Source: Candidatus Iainarchaeum sp. (GTDB taxonomy: Archaea > Iainarchaeota > Iainarchaeia > Iainarchaeales > UBA10219). Taken from it: a stretch of 64,000 nt of DNA. Below, one piece after another: positions 1 through 8,599 of the stretch; positions within the stretch are counted from its first letter, which is position 1, and every line of letters begins with the position of its first letter. Position numbers and translations under genes: made by a program. Location of the stretch: the NCBI GenBank assembly GCA_018304425.1, contig JAGVWE010000002.1, positions 438,437 through 502,436 on the forward strand. The letters run 5' to 3'. The notes under the pieces were generated by a model, which searched no databases, was not told where the DNA came from, and worked only from the letters and a program-made list of their open reading frames with translations.

Positions 1-1
1 T

Positions 2-373
2 TTTTACGGCTATGACGAGAGCGATGCCTGTATCCGCCTCCTCCAAGCCGGCCACCGGCTGGTGTTCGAAAGCAGGGCCTGCGTCTACCACCTCCCACCC
101 CTTGAAGGAAAATATTTGCCCAGCAAATTCTATTGGTCTGCGCGGAGCCGCCGCTATTTCATGTTGAAAAATTTTTCGGAACGCCTTTCCTGGCCTGAAA
201 TCGGTTGCTTTGAAGCAGGCAATGCCTTGTGGAACCTCTACCGTTTCCTGGCTGGTTGCCTGGGGGTTCGCGGCCGCGTGCCCTTCCTGGAACTCCTTCC
301 ATCCCTTAAAGGGGCCATCGCAGGTTATTTGGCGGGGTTGAACCGTGTTTCCACGCATCCGAGGTTTTTCTGA
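2..373 (+). CDS. GT2 glycosyltransferase, C-terminal fragment (5' end outside window)
   Basis: This is the C-terminal part of a family 2 glycosyltransferase; the N-terminal nucleotide-sugar domain lies before the window. The frame is open from base 2. It begins with FYGYDESDACIRLLQAGHR, the typical acceptor-side segment (G-x-D-E-x-D) of GT2 enzymes, followed by an amphipathic tail. The tail (FYWSARSRRYFMLKNF, then NLYRFLAGCLGVRGR) is nearly repeated in the next gene, so the two are tandem paralogues. The stop TGA shares one base with the next gene's ATG, indicating translational coupling. Sugar and acceptor cannot be told from the sequence. Confidence 0.85.
   Translation, partial: FYGYDESDACIRLLQAGHRLVFESRACVYHLPPLEGKYLPSKFYWSARSRRYFMLKNFSERLSWPEIGCFEAGNALWNLYRFLAGCLGVRGRVPFLELLPSLKGAIAGYLAGLNRVSTHPRFF
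231..276 (+). repeat. 46-bp exact direct repeat, copy 1 (in GT2 tail)
   Basis: A 46-bp stretch coding for NLYRFLAGCLGVRGR is identical to positions 1127-1172 in the neighbouring GT2 gene, while flanking sequence has diverged. It marks a tandem gene duplication with local conservation or gene conversion. Confidence 0.85.
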
Positions 374-1263
374 TGCCGAAACCCCTGGCTTCTGTTGTCG
401 TCGTCACCTTCAACCGCCTGGCCCTGCTTCAGGGCTGCCTGGCGGCCTTGCGCCGGCAAACCTGCCCTGACTTCGAGATAATCGTCGTCAATGGCGCCAG
501 CGTGGATGGCACGAAAGACTTTCTCGCCAAACAATCCGAAATTCAAGTCATTAACCAGTTGGAAAACCGGGGCCTCTCCGAGTCCCGCAATGCCGGCATC
601 CAAGCGGCGAAGGGCGAGATCGTGGTCTTCGTTGACGATGATTGCGTCATGGACGAAGGCTGGCTGGGGAAACTCCTGGCGCCTTACGCGGATCCAGGGG
701 TTGCAGGCGTTGGAGGCAAAGTCATTGGCTTGCCAAGCCGCCGGGTGTTCTTCGATCACGGGGGCGTGGACTGCTTTGGCATCGTGCAAACCCTTCACGC
801 CAAGTCAAGCGCTGGCTTCCATCCCTACTTGGCGGGTTGCAACATGTCCTTTCGTCGGAGTGTCCTTGACGTGGTCGGCTTCTTTGACGAAGCCTTTTTC
901 TTGGGCTACGACGAAACCGACCTCTGCATCCGCATCCAGCACGCCGGTTACCGGCTGGTTTTCAATGACGATGCGGCCATCTGCCACCACATCCATGTCG
1001 AGGGAAAACACGATTCCCACCGCTTCTATTGGAAGGCGCGCAGCCGCCGCCTCCTCATGTTCAAGAATTTCTGGGACGAAATCGGTTGGCGGAGGCTATT
1101 GATTTTTGAGGTGGTTAACCTTTGGCGGAACCTCTACCGTTTCCTGGCTGGTTGCCTGGGGGTTCGCGGCCGAAAGCCCGTGTCATGGGCCGAACTCTGG
1201 GCCACGTTGAGGGGCGCGTGGAGCGGGTATGGAGCCGGGCTCCGGCTGCTGCTGGTCCCTTAG
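373..1263 (+). CDS. GT2 family glycosyltransferase
   Basis: This is a complete 296-residue family 2 glycosyltransferase, expected to transfer a nucleotide-activated sugar to a growing surface glycan at the inner face of the membrane. The Rossmann-like start VVVVTFNRLALLQGCL, the metal-binding acidic cluster FVDDDCVMDEGW (about residues 90-100) and the GYDETDLCIR motif (about 178-187) are all visible. There is no membrane segment. The ATG overlaps the preceding stop (TGATG). The C-terminal 90 residues match the upstream partial gene. The family resembles rhamnosyltransferase-like GT2 enzymes, but the sugar is not predictable. Confidence 0.9.
   Translation: MPKPLASVVVVTFNRLALLQGCLAALRRQTCPDFEIIVVNGASVDGTKDFLAKQSEIQVINQLENRGLSESRNAGIQAAKGEIVVFVDDDCVMDEGWLGKLLAPYADPGVAGVGGKVIGLPSRRVFFDHGGVDCFGIVQTLHAKSSAGFHPYLAGCNMSFRRSVLDVVGFFDEAFFLGYDETDLCIRIQHAGYRLVFNDDAAICHHIHVEGKHDSHRFYWKARSRRLLMFKNFWDEIGWRRLLIFEVVNLWRNLYRFLAGCLGVRGRKPVSWAELWATLRGAWSGYGAGLRLLLVP
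1127..1172 (+). repeat. 46-bp exact direct repeat, copy 2
   Basis: Identical to positions 231-276; see copy 1. It lies in the C-terminal coding region of the second tandem GT2 gene. Confidence 0.85.
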
Positions 1264-1292
1264 AGGCACAAAATCCAGGCAAAAGCCTTTTA

Positions 1293-2354
1293 ATGGCAAG
1301 CCGCTTCCTTATCCTGGGTGGGAGCACGGCCGGCATCGTGGAATTGAAAAAGGTTCTCAGGCGAACCCTTAAAGAGGTATGGCTCAACGTCCAATCCGGG
1401 GAGCCTGGCAAGGCCGTTCACGCGCTCAAAACCTTGTTTGGCAACCTCTTCTTTGATTACCCCTGGAGCGTGCAACTCGAGCCCTGCAACCTGTGCAACC
1501 TTCACTGCGATTTTTGTTCCGCACCGCCCTGGGAACTCGAGCGGCAGAAGCGCATGCTTTCCCTCGAGAATGCCCAAAAAATCGTTGACGACGTGAGCCG
1601 GTACACGCATTACCTGTGGTTCTGGCTGGCGGGGGAGCCCTTCCTCAACCCCCAGGCGGGAAAAATCATCCGGCACGCAACAAGCAGGGGCATGCACGTC
1701 ATTGTCAGCTCCAACTGCATGCTCTTGACTGAGAAGGTTGCAGAGGAAGTCGTTGACGCAAGGCTGGATGAACTCATCGTTTCCGCGGACGGGGCATCCA
1801 AGCAGTCCTCGGAAGCCATGCGCAAGGGCTCCACCTTCGAAACCGTCGTAAAGAACATCAAGTTCCTGTCCGACCTGAAGCGGCGGAAAGGCGTTTCCAA
1901 GCCGCAGATAATCATGCAGTTGATCGTCTCCAAGAAAAACGAACACGAAATCGAGGCATTCAAGCAACTGGCCCGGGAAGTGGGAGCCGACCGCTGCGAG
2001 TTCAAGTCCTTGGGCCTGCCGACCTGGATTTATGACGAGGGCGTCATCGAGAAACTCAAGCAGGAATATTTTCCCGTGCAGGGTGGCGTGCGTTATACGC
2101 CGGACTTCGAAATCATCCAGCGGAGCTGCGGCTGGGACAAGAAGGCCATTATCATGGTGGATGGCACGGTTTGCCTGTGCTGTTATGACATCAACGGAAA
2201 GTACAACTTTGGCAACGTCTTGGAAACCCCCTTCCTTGACATCTGGCGGTCGGCCCAGCGGCTCTCCGCCCGCAACCTGATAGGGGAGATGCCCTTGTGC
2301 CAGGTGTGCGGGGCCAGCGTGAAAACCTATTTGGGAAAGGCCCAAATCAAATGA
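1293..2354 (+). CDS. Radical SAM protein with SPASM domain
   Basis: This is a 353-residue radical S-adenosylmethionine enzyme. The cluster motif CNLHCDFC (CX3CX2C) lies at about residues 66-73, in the context LEPCNLCNLHCDFCSAPP. A glycine-rich SAM-binding segment (LWFWLAGEPFLNP) and a C-terminal SPASM region with Cys pairs (RSCGWDKKA, GTVCLCCYDINGKYNFGNV, PLCQVCGAS) follow, implying auxiliary Fe-S clusters. SPASM enzymes modify peptides or oxidise sugar alcohols; given the glycosyltransferase neighbours a sugar or glycan-linked substrate is possible, but this is inference. I use the ATG at 1293, just after the previous stop; an upstream GTG/ATG extension would overlap the GT2 gene and has no radical SAM character. 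Confidence 0.85.
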   Translation: MASRFLILGGSTAGIVELKKVLRRTLKEVWLNVQSGEPGKAVHALKTLFGNLFFDYPWSVQLEPCNLCNLHCDFCSAPPWELERQKRMLSLENAQKIVDDVSRYTHYLWFWLAGEPFLNPQAGKIIRHATSRGMHVIVSSNCMLLTEKVAEEVVDARLDELIVSADGASKQSSEAMRKGSTFETVVKNIKFLSDLKRRKGVSKPQIIMQLIVSKKNEHEIEAFKQLAREVGADRCEFKSLGLPTWIYDEGVIEKLKQEYFPVQGGVRYTPDFEIIQRSCGWDKKAIIMVDGTVCLCCYDINGKYNFGNVLETPFLDIWRSAQRLSARNLIGEMPLCQVCGASVKTYLGKAQIK

Positions 2355-2363
2355 GCCGAGCCG

Positions 2364-3506
2364 TCAAACGAGTTCCAGGCAGGCTTTCTCCAGTTCCACT
2401 GCCAACCGGTCAAACGTGTACCTGGCCGCAATGGCTTTGTTTCGCGTGCCAGCCTGTTCCCTTTGTTTGGAGTTTGTGAGTAACTCAGTCAATACCGTGG
2501 CCAGCCCCTTGACGTCACCGAATGCCACGACCGCGCTGCTTTCCTTGCTCACAAGGCCGTCCAGCGTGGGAATCCATGCCACGACCACCGGTTTGCCCCG
2601 CGCCATGGCCTGCAGCATGGCCTGGCTGGGCCCCTCCCAGGCGGAGGGCAGGCAGAACACGTCAAAGGAGTCAATCCATTGAATGAGTTCTTTTTTCCCG
2701 GCTGCCGTTGAAGTGTCCACGTTTCCGGTGAAAAGGACCCTGGTTCGGATGCCGTGTCGTCGTGCCATGGTTTCCAGGGTTTCCTTGAACCCCTTTTCTC
2801 CTTCGCCGCCAACGAACACCAGCAAGGCAGTGGGCTGGGTTTTCAGCACGCGCGCGAATGCTTCCAGCAAATGCCTCGCACCCTTGCGCTGGCTCAAGGC
2901 GCCGACGAAGCCAATCACCTTCCGGTCTAGGCACTCCGGTCTTCGCTCCTGTGCCGGCATTGCAAGGAAGGCCTCGTCAATCCCGGTGGAGGCATGCACC
3001 AGTTTTCTGGCACCCTGGCTCCTGCACCAGGTTTCCACATTAGCAGCCCGGTAAAGAACGGCTTCCGCCCGGCAGAAGAGCCTGGGAACGGTCAAGGCGT
3101 CCAGAGCTTGCGCGAACCCGTTTCGCAGGAATCCACCCGGGTTGTGTTCCACGGTAGGTCCATAGGTCAGCACCACGAACTTTTTTCCAAGCCGCTGGCA
3201 GGCATCCGCCGCCTGCAGCGAGTAGAGGCTTGCATGCGATTGCACGTGCACCAGGCTTGGATTGATTTCCCGGATTTTTTCTTCGAGGCCGGCCAGCCAG
3301 GCCAACCGCTTCGACCCAAACCAAGTCGCTTGAAGCCGGTGCACGTGCACCCCATTCAGGGTTTCCTCCCCTGGTTTTTGCTGGGCGAAGACAAGGGCAT
3401 GCACTTCATGGCCTTTTTTGGCCAGGCGTTCGGCCATGGCCTTCAAGTATTCTTCGGCCCCGCCTGCATCTGGGGGATAGCCGGGGCCCACCAGGCACCA
3501 CTTCAT
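2364..3506 (-). CDS. GT4 family glycosyltransferase (last gene of operon)
   Basis: This is a 380-residue GT-B fold glycosyltransferase of family 4. The N-terminal GPGYPPDAGGAEEYLKAMAE glycine-rich acceptor-side loop and the C-terminal nucleotide-sugar half (IGFVGALSQRKGARHLLEAF and the EGPSQAMLQAMARGKPVV loop, equivalent to the family E-x7-E region) are present, although the first Glu context is WEGPSQAMLQAMA rather than the usual YEPFGLVLLEAMA. It starts four bases inside the upstream gene (ATGA overlap). It is convergent with the radical SAM gene, whose stop is 9 bp away. Confidence 0.88.
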   Translation of the reverse strand: MKWCLVGPGYPPDAGGAEEYLKAMAERLAKKGHEVHALVFAQQKPGEETLNGVHVHRLQATWFGSKRLAWLAGLEEKIREINPSLVHVQSHASLYSLQAADACQRLGKKFVVLTYGPTVEHNPGGFLRNGFAQALDALTVPRLFCRAEAVLYRAANVETWCRSQGARKLVHASTGIDEAFLAMPAQERRPECLDRKVIGFVGALSQRKGARHLLEAFARVLKTQPTALLVFVGGEGEKGFKETLETMARRHGIRTRVLFTGNVDTSTAAGKKELIQWIDSFDVFCLPSAWEGPSQAMLQAMARGKPVVVAWIPTLDGLVSKESSAVVAFGDVKGLATVLTELLTNSKQREQAGTRNKAIAARYTFDRLAVELEKACLELV

Positions 3507-4600
3507 TTCGTTTCCCCCGCCAGTTCCCGCAACACCCGTTCATAGCCGGTTACATTGTTTTCCACTTGGTAATTCAAGGCGATTTCCCTCATTTGCTTTC
3601 CCCTGGCTTCCAAATCGCTTCGCTGCACCACTTCCACCATTCTTTCCGCCAACTTTTCTGGATTAGCGGGCGGCACAAAGAAGGCCTTGCCCTGGGTTAT
3701 CTCCCGGAATATCGGGAGGTCCGAGCAAAGGACCGGGAGCTCGCAGCCCATGGCTTCCACGAGGCTCAGGCAAAAACTCTCCCCCACGGAAGGAATTAGG
3801 TATAGGCTTGCCTGACTGTATTGTTCCCTGGTTTGCTCTCTTGACAGGCTTCCCAGGAACCTTGCCTCTGGATAGGTCCGTTGCAGGTATTCAAGGTAGG
3901 CCGCACTGCAGCCCCCCGCTATTACCAGTTCAAGGCCGTTTGCAAGCCCACGGGCTTCCAGCAACCGGAATGCCTTGATAACCGCTTCCACCCCCTTCTC
4001 AGGCCGCAGCCGGGCCAGGTACAACAGCCGCTTCTTTCCCGGATCCTTCCTCACCGGCACCGGCTTGAAAAAATCCGTGTCCACTCCATAGTAGACCCGT
4101 TGCACCTTGCCCTGCGTGAACGGAAAATTGGTTTCAAGGTCTTGTTTCATGAAATCGCTGATGGCGATTATCCGATCCGCTTTCCGGTAGGCGGCCCTGG
4201 TTATCCAGTAATTGAGTTTGTGGGCAAAGCTTTCCAGCCAGCCCTGGTATACCATCGTTGCCACGTGCGGAGCCACTACCCACTTGCCGTTTCCCAGCAG
4301 GCACGCCAGGAAACCCCACACCATGTGCCCGCAATGCACATCAAATTTGCCGCGGTTTTTCCAAAAATAATGCAGCACCTTCAAGCACCACAAACCGTAA
4401 TGGATGTTTTCATGCAGGTGGGGTAGCGGCAACTCGAACTGCACCAAACCGTTTTCCCGGATTCTCCGTTCAAATCGCGGCGTAATCACGGTTACCTCGT
4501 GGCCCTTGGCCCGGAGGCCTTCCACTAGTTGCTTCATGATGCTTGGCACGCCGCCCGTTCTATCCGGGGGATAGCCGCCGCAAAACCATGCAACCCTCAT
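3503..4600 (-). CDS. GT4 family glycosyltransferase
   Basis: This is a 365-residue family 4 glycosyltransferase. It opens with FCGGYPPDRTGGVPSIMKQL, and the donor-binding half has LLYLARLRPEKGVEAVIKAF and SVGESFCLSLVEAMGCELPV, which contains the conserved E-x7-E pair. It lacks membrane spans and is expected to act on a lipid-linked glycan at the cytoplasmic face. It overlaps both neighbours by four bases (ATGA), so it is translationally coupled within the eight-gene operon. Confidence 0.9.
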   Translation of the reverse strand: MRVAWFCGGYPPDRTGGVPSIMKQLVEGLRAKGHEVTVITPRFERRIRENGLVQFELPLPHLHENIHYGLWCLKVLHYFWKNRGKFDVHCGHMVWGFLACLLGNGKWVVAPHVATMVYQGWLESFAHKLNYWITRAAYRKADRIIAISDFMKQDLETNFPFTQGKVQRVYYGVDTDFFKPVPVRKDPGKKRLLYLARLRPEKGVEAVIKAFRLLEARGLANGLELVIAGGCSAAYLEYLQRTYPEARFLGSLSREQTREQYSQASLYLIPSVGESFCLSLVEAMGCELPVLCSDLPIFREITQGKAFFVPPANPEKLAERMVEVVQRSDLEARGKQMREIALNYQVENNVTGYERVLRELAGETK

Positions 4601-5727
4601 CCAAGCACCTCGCCATACACCTGCATCACTTTTTTTGCCACCAAATCCCAGGTATAGTCCTTTGCCTTTTCCCTGCCGTGGTTGCCGGTCTTCCGTGCCA
4701 GGCCCGCGTCCCCCAGGAACGCATCCAGCTTTCGTGCCAGTGTCTGGTGATCACCTGGCTCAAAGAAGGTGCCACAGCCGCCTGCCAGGAGGTGCATAGG
4801 CCCATCATAGGGCGTGGAGACCACGGGCTTTCCCTGGGCCATGGCCTCCAATAAAACGATTCCAAAGGGCTCGTACACGCTCGGCAACACGAAAGCGTTG
4901 CAGGCGGCATAGGCATTTCGGAGTAGTTCCTTGTCGTGCGTGCCGGGCAAGAACCGTACCTGTTCCTGCACGCCCAACCTTTTCGCCAGTTTCCGGAGGC
5001 CCTGCACGTAATTGGTTTCGCCGCCTCCGATGAATACCACGCTGGTTTCCCGGTCCTTCAATTCGGCCGCCGCCCGGATCAGGGTCTCCGGTTGCTTGTA
5101 ATAATGCAGCCGGCCCACATTCAACACGATTTTCTCTCGCAAACCGTTTTCGTCCCTGAATTTTTCCCCATCTCCCTTTCCAAGGAACCAGGCATCCACC
5201 CCAAAAGGCACGACCCTTATTTTCTCCTCTGGGCAGCCGAGGGCCACGAACCGCTTCTTCTCCGTCTCATGGTAGGCCAGCAGGGCATCCACCTGGGCAA
5301 ACACCCGTTTTGCGAGGAGCACATCGTATGCCTGCCTCGCCAGCCCCAGCCCAAGGCTTTTGGGGTGGAAGGGGGAACCCGCCCGCAGCACGGTCTTCTG
5401 CTTTCGCTTCCTGGCCAGTGCGGCATCCACATGGAAATGGCGGAAGTTGTGCAGGTGCAGGACTTCAAAGCCTTCCAGGTGTTTCAGGAAACCAGGCCAC
5501 ACCCGGTAAAAGTTGCTCACATGAAACCACACCGGGAACCGTTTCACGCGGATGCCTTCCACGCTTTCCTCGCTTTTTTCGATGCGGCGTCGGTCATGTC
5601 CCTCATTGCAGGTTAGCACGGACACTTCATGCCCCTGCCGGATGCATTCAACGGATTTGTTTCGGATGGCTTCCTCCCATCCCCCTATCACCGGGTAAAA
5701 GAAAGGGCTTACGTGGCCTATTTTCAT
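4597..5727 (-). CDS. GT4 family glycosyltransferase
   Basis: This is a 376-residue family 4 glycosyltransferase. The N-terminus (IGHVSPFFYPVIGGWEEAIR) carries the usual glycine pair after the first strand; the donor domain has VLNVGRLHYYKQPETLIRAA and the canonical YEPFGIVLLEAMAQGKPVV loop with both conserved glutamates. It ends LVAKKVMQVYGEVLG. It is coupled to the flanking genes by ATGA overlaps at both ends. The acceptor and sugar are unknown. Confidence 0.92.
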   Translation of the reverse strand: MKIGHVSPFFYPVIGGWEEAIRNKSVECIRQGHEVSVLTCNEGHDRRRIEKSEESVEGIRVKRFPVWFHVSNFYRVWPGFLKHLEGFEVLHLHNFRHFHVDAALARKRKQKTVLRAGSPFHPKSLGLGLARQAYDVLLAKRVFAQVDALLAYHETEKKRFVALGCPEEKIRVVPFGVDAWFLGKGDGEKFRDENGLREKIVLNVGRLHYYKQPETLIRAAAELKDRETSVVFIGGGETNYVQGLRKLAKRLGVQEQVRFLPGTHDKELLRNAYAACNAFVLPSVYEPFGIVLLEAMAQGKPVVSTPYDGPMHLLAGGCGTFFEPGDHQTLARKLDAFLGDAGLARKTGNHGREKAKDYTWDLVAKKVMQVYGEVLG

Positions 5728-6851
5728 TCCCTTGCCGCCTCCAAGGCGTCGTTTATTTTTTCGGCCAGGCGCTTCCAGGAAAACCTTCGCACCGCCAGCA
5801 GGTTCCGTTGTTCCACGGCATAGCGGTCATCACTGGCCAGCAACCCCAGCAGGCCCTCCGCCAGCGCCGCGGCATCCCCTTCCCCGGCCAACGCGTTTCC
5901 TTTTGGCAGCAGCCCAGCAACCAGCGCATAATCCGTTGCCACCACGGCCTTCCCACACGCCATGTACTCAAGCACCTTCAATGGCGAAAAATAGTAACCG
6001 TGTTTCTTGAACTCGCCCTTGCGGCTCCTGGAGACATTGTAGGGCGCCAAGCCCAGGCAAGAGGCGCTGATGGTTTCAGCCGTTTCCTCCAAGCCTTTCC
6101 TTCCAAGCCAGGCCACGTTTTTTTCCAGCCCCTTTTCCTTGATCAGCGCCTGGATAGCTTCGCGCCTAGGTCCATCCCCTACCAGGGCCACCACCAAGGA
6201 GGGCTTTTGCTTCCGGGCGAGGTCAATGGCTTCCATCAAGTCCTCCAAGCCATCCCATTCCTTGAACGAGCCCACATAGCAGGCATCATAGCAGATTCTG
6301 GTTTTGCGCGGCCTGAACACGGCAAGGTCAACGCCCGCGCTCACCAGCTCCACTTTTTTCCGGGTGTCCTCGTCAAAGAACCGGTCCGTGTAAGCGAACA
6401 CTCGCTTGGCGCGGGCAAGCGAAGCCCGGGAAAAAAGATTGTCAATTACTTCCATGACCAGCGGCTTTCCCGTTGACCAGGATACCAGGCCGCCGATGCC
6501 GGACTGCGCGCGCTCGAGCAAGACGTCGCAACCCTCTTTTTCTGCGATCCGTGAAACCCTCCAGGCAAGCCAGAGGTTGCTCAAGGGCTTCAACACGAGC
6601 CCAAGCCAGGCAACGGGGCTTTGCTTGATTTTTTTCGCGGATACCACGCCGCCCCGAAACAACCGGTAAACCCGCAGCCCGTTGAGTTCCTCCACGCCTT
6701 TATCTGAGTCCCATCGCTCGCTCACCACCACCAAGTCGTTGCCCTGTTCCCTCAGTTCCCGGGCCAGATGATAGGTGTGGGTGGTGGAGCCAATGCCTTC
6801 AGAGAGCGCACTGCTTAGATGCGTGGTGGTGGCAATGTAGCAGACTTTCAT
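5724..6851 (-). CDS. GT4 family glycosyltransferase
   Basis: This is a 375-residue GT-B fold enzyme. The N-terminal half (CYIATTTHLSSALSEGIGST and the HTYHLARELREQGNDLVVVS helix-strand unit) is typical, and the donor half shows CYVGSFKEWDGLEDLMEAID and PLKVLEYMACGKAVVATDYA, the E-x-MA-GK-V region. It also has LVGDGPRREAIQALI, the standard GDG turn. It overlaps the downstream gene by ATGA and is separated from the upstream methyltransferase by 12 bp, the widest gap in this operon. Confidence 0.9.
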   Translation of the reverse strand: MKVCYIATTTHLSSALSEGIGSTTHTYHLARELREQGNDLVVVSERWDSDKGVEELNGLRVYRLFRGGVVSAKKIKQSPVAWLGLVLKPLSNLWLAWRVSRIAEKEGCDVLLERAQSGIGGLVSWSTGKPLVMEVIDNLFSRASLARAKRVFAYTDRFFDEDTRKKVELVSAGVDLAVFRPRKTRICYDACYVGSFKEWDGLEDLMEAIDLARKQKPSLVVALVGDGPRREAIQALIKEKGLEKNVAWLGRKGLEETAETISASCLGLAPYNVSRSRKGEFKKHGYYFSPLKVLEYMACGKAVVATDYALVAGLLPKGNALAGEGDAAALAEGLLGLLASDDRYAVEQRNLLAVRRFSWKRLAEKINDALEAARE

Positions 6852-6863
6852 CGTGTTTCCCGC

Positions 6864-7475
6864 CTACACCTTCCTGGCCACATAGCACTGGTTGTAACCC
6901 CCGTACTTCAGCGGCCACGGCAGCACACACTGTACTTCTATCCGGGCAAACGGAATCCGGAAAATAACGGTTTCCATTCGTTCAACCACGAACCCCGATT
7001 TTTCAAACAGGTTCTTGAACGAGATGGGGCAAAGGAACATGGTGTGGGTCTCCTCGCCTAACGTTCCCCTCCCGCTTGAAATAGTTCGCAGCACGCGGAT
7101 GACATCATAGGGGTTCGGCGAACTCAGGAACACCTTCCCACCTTTCTTCAGGACGCGATGCACCTCATCAATGGTGTGCTTGGGTTCCCAGGTGTGCTCA
7201 ATCATCTCAAACAAGCAGACGGCGTCAAACGACCCATCCTTGAACGGCATTTTCAACGCATTCGCCCGCACGGTGTTGCCCAGCCGCATTTCCGGGTTAA
7301 AAACCCGTTCACTGAGGTCCAGGCCGACAACCAGGGAACCCGGGTTCCTTGCCACCAACTGCTTGTGGAGGTATTCCCCGCCCGTGGTGTTCTTGGCGAA
7401 CCCGATGTCCAGGATTTTCGTCCCGCGTGCGTGCCTAAGCGCCCACTCGAACCGGGCGTTTATTTTGTCCGTCAA
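6864..7475 (-). CDS. Class I SAM-dependent methyltransferase
   Basis: This is a 203-residue small methyltransferase (type 11 family). Motif I is ILDIGFAKNTTGGEYL, followed by VVGLDLSERV, then DAVCLFEMIEHTWEPKHTID (motif IV with the family EMIEH) and VLKKGGKVFLSSPNP. It probably methylates a sugar or lipid carrier produced by the operon, as in capping of surface glycans; this is inference from context. The start is a TTG at 7475 that overlaps the TGA of the preceding gene (TTGA), and no ATG occurs in the first 70 codons, so a coupled TTG start is the best choice. Confidence 0.88.
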   Translation of the reverse strand: MTDKINARFEWALRHARGTKILDIGFAKNTTGGEYLHKQLVARNPGSLVVGLDLSERVFNPEMRLGNTVRANALKMPFKDGSFDAVCLFEMIEHTWEPKHTIDEVHRVLKKGGKVFLSSPNPYDVIRVLRTISSGRGTLGEETHTMFLCPISFKNLFEKSGFVVERMETVIFRIPFARIEVQCVLPWPLKYGGYNQCYVARKV

Positions 7476-8599
7476 AGCAACCCCTTTTCCTTTAACTGTG
7501 TCAAAAAACGTTCCCCCAGTTTTTTTACGGTGTAGTTTTCTTTAAATAGGGCGAGGGCGTTTTGGCCGAGTTCCCGCCTCAATCCCGGTTTTTCCTTCAA
7601 TTCCAGCACGGCCCTGGCAAGGGCGGCGGCATCGGCTTTCCCGACCAGCCAGGCCTGTTTTCCGTGGGTAACCCCAATGAACCGCGTGCCCGTGCTTTCC
7701 GCCGTTATCAGGGGCTTGCCAAAGGCCAGCGCTTCCCACACCTTGCCCGGCACATTGCTTTCCGTGCGAAGGCCGGTGCCAAATATCCCCAGCAGGACAT
7801 CCGCGTCGTTGGCCGAGAAGTCAAGGTATTCCGGGATGTTTTGCCCGCCCAGGAATTCCACGTTTTCCAGGCCCAGGCGCCGGCTTTTTTCCTGCATTTC
7901 CTGGCTTTGCTGGCCAAAGCCCAGCAGCTTGAATTGCACGTCCTTTGCACCCTGGTCTTGCAGGATTTTTGCGGCGTCCACGATGTATTCCACGCCCTGG
8001 TGGGGGATGAAAGAACCAACATAGCCGACAATGAATCCCTTGAACTTCTTCGGCCTGGGCTTCGGCTTTTCCCGTAAATAGCCTTGCGGCACCACTAGGA
8101 ACTTGGCCCGGTCAGCGCCCGCCGTTTTCTCGAATAAATCGATGTGCATGGGGCTGTGCACGACGATGGCGTCGGCCAGCCGGCAGGGCACCCAGTCATA
8201 GAGCCGGATTATTTTTTCCTTGAGCGAGCCCCTTCGCGCCAGCTTCCGGTCTTCCACCATCGTGACATACTGGGGGTCCATGGGATTGTACACCAATGGT
8301 TTTCCCTTCAGCCAGCAAACCAGTTTTGCCAGTGGCACGTCATAGAAGCAGGGGAAGTTCACCATCGCGAAGTCGAATTCCTGGAAAAGGTTTTTTGCCA
8401 GCAAGCGCAGGCCCCGCCAAAACGATTCCAGGAAAATAAAGGGGAAATGCTTGTACGCTGAATACGTGAACCTGCTTTTCTCGATGCAGCCGTTGACGAC
8501 TTCCACGTCATTGGATGTCAGGTAATGCCAGTAATGCGTGCACCCGATCACGGTTCCATTCGGGTTTCCATCCCAGCCTCCGATGAACAGCGCCTTCAA
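7472..8599 (-). CDS. GT4 family glycosyltransferase
   Basis: This is a 375-residue family 4-like glycosyltransferase. Recognisable parts are the donor-side FIVGYVGSFIPHQGVEYIVD, the LLGFGQQSQEMQEKSRRLG turn, and VPGKVWEALAFGKPLITAES with the conserved glutamate. The N-terminus is atypical (MKALFIGGWDGNPNGTVIGC), lacking the double-glycine usual after the first strand. Start is a TTG at 8599 overlapping the upstream TGA (TTGA coupling), as for the methyltransferase downstream. Confidence 0.87.
   Translation of the reverse strand: MKALFIGGWDGNPNGTVIGCTHYWHYLTSNDVEVVNGCIEKSRFTYSAYKHFPFIFLESFWRGLRLLAKNLFQEFDFAMVNFPCFYDVPLAKLVCWLKGKPLVYNPMDPQYVTMVEDRKLARRGSLKEKIIRLYDWVPCRLADAIVVHSPMHIDLFEKTAGADRAKFLVVPQGYLREKPKPRPKKFKGFIVGYVGSFIPHQGVEYIVDAAKILQDQGAKDVQFKLLGFGQQSQEMQEKSRRLGLENVEFLGGQNIPEYLDFSANDADVLLGIFGTGLRTESNVPGKVWEALAFGKPLITAESTGTRFIGVTHGKQAWLVGKADAAALARAVLELKEKPGLRRELGQNALALFKENYTVKKLGERFLTQLKEKGLL

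Noticed and set aside
1290-2345. Long minus-strand frame opposite the radical SAM gene
   Set aside because: It is a shadow: GC-biased third positions of the real gene keep the opposite frame open. No motif or ribosome site supports it. The same holds for the long frames opposite or beside other genes, for example 5310-6476 (+), 8773-9933 (+), 13973-15367 (+), 36413-37759 (+), 37759-39261 (+) and 40330-41913 (+).
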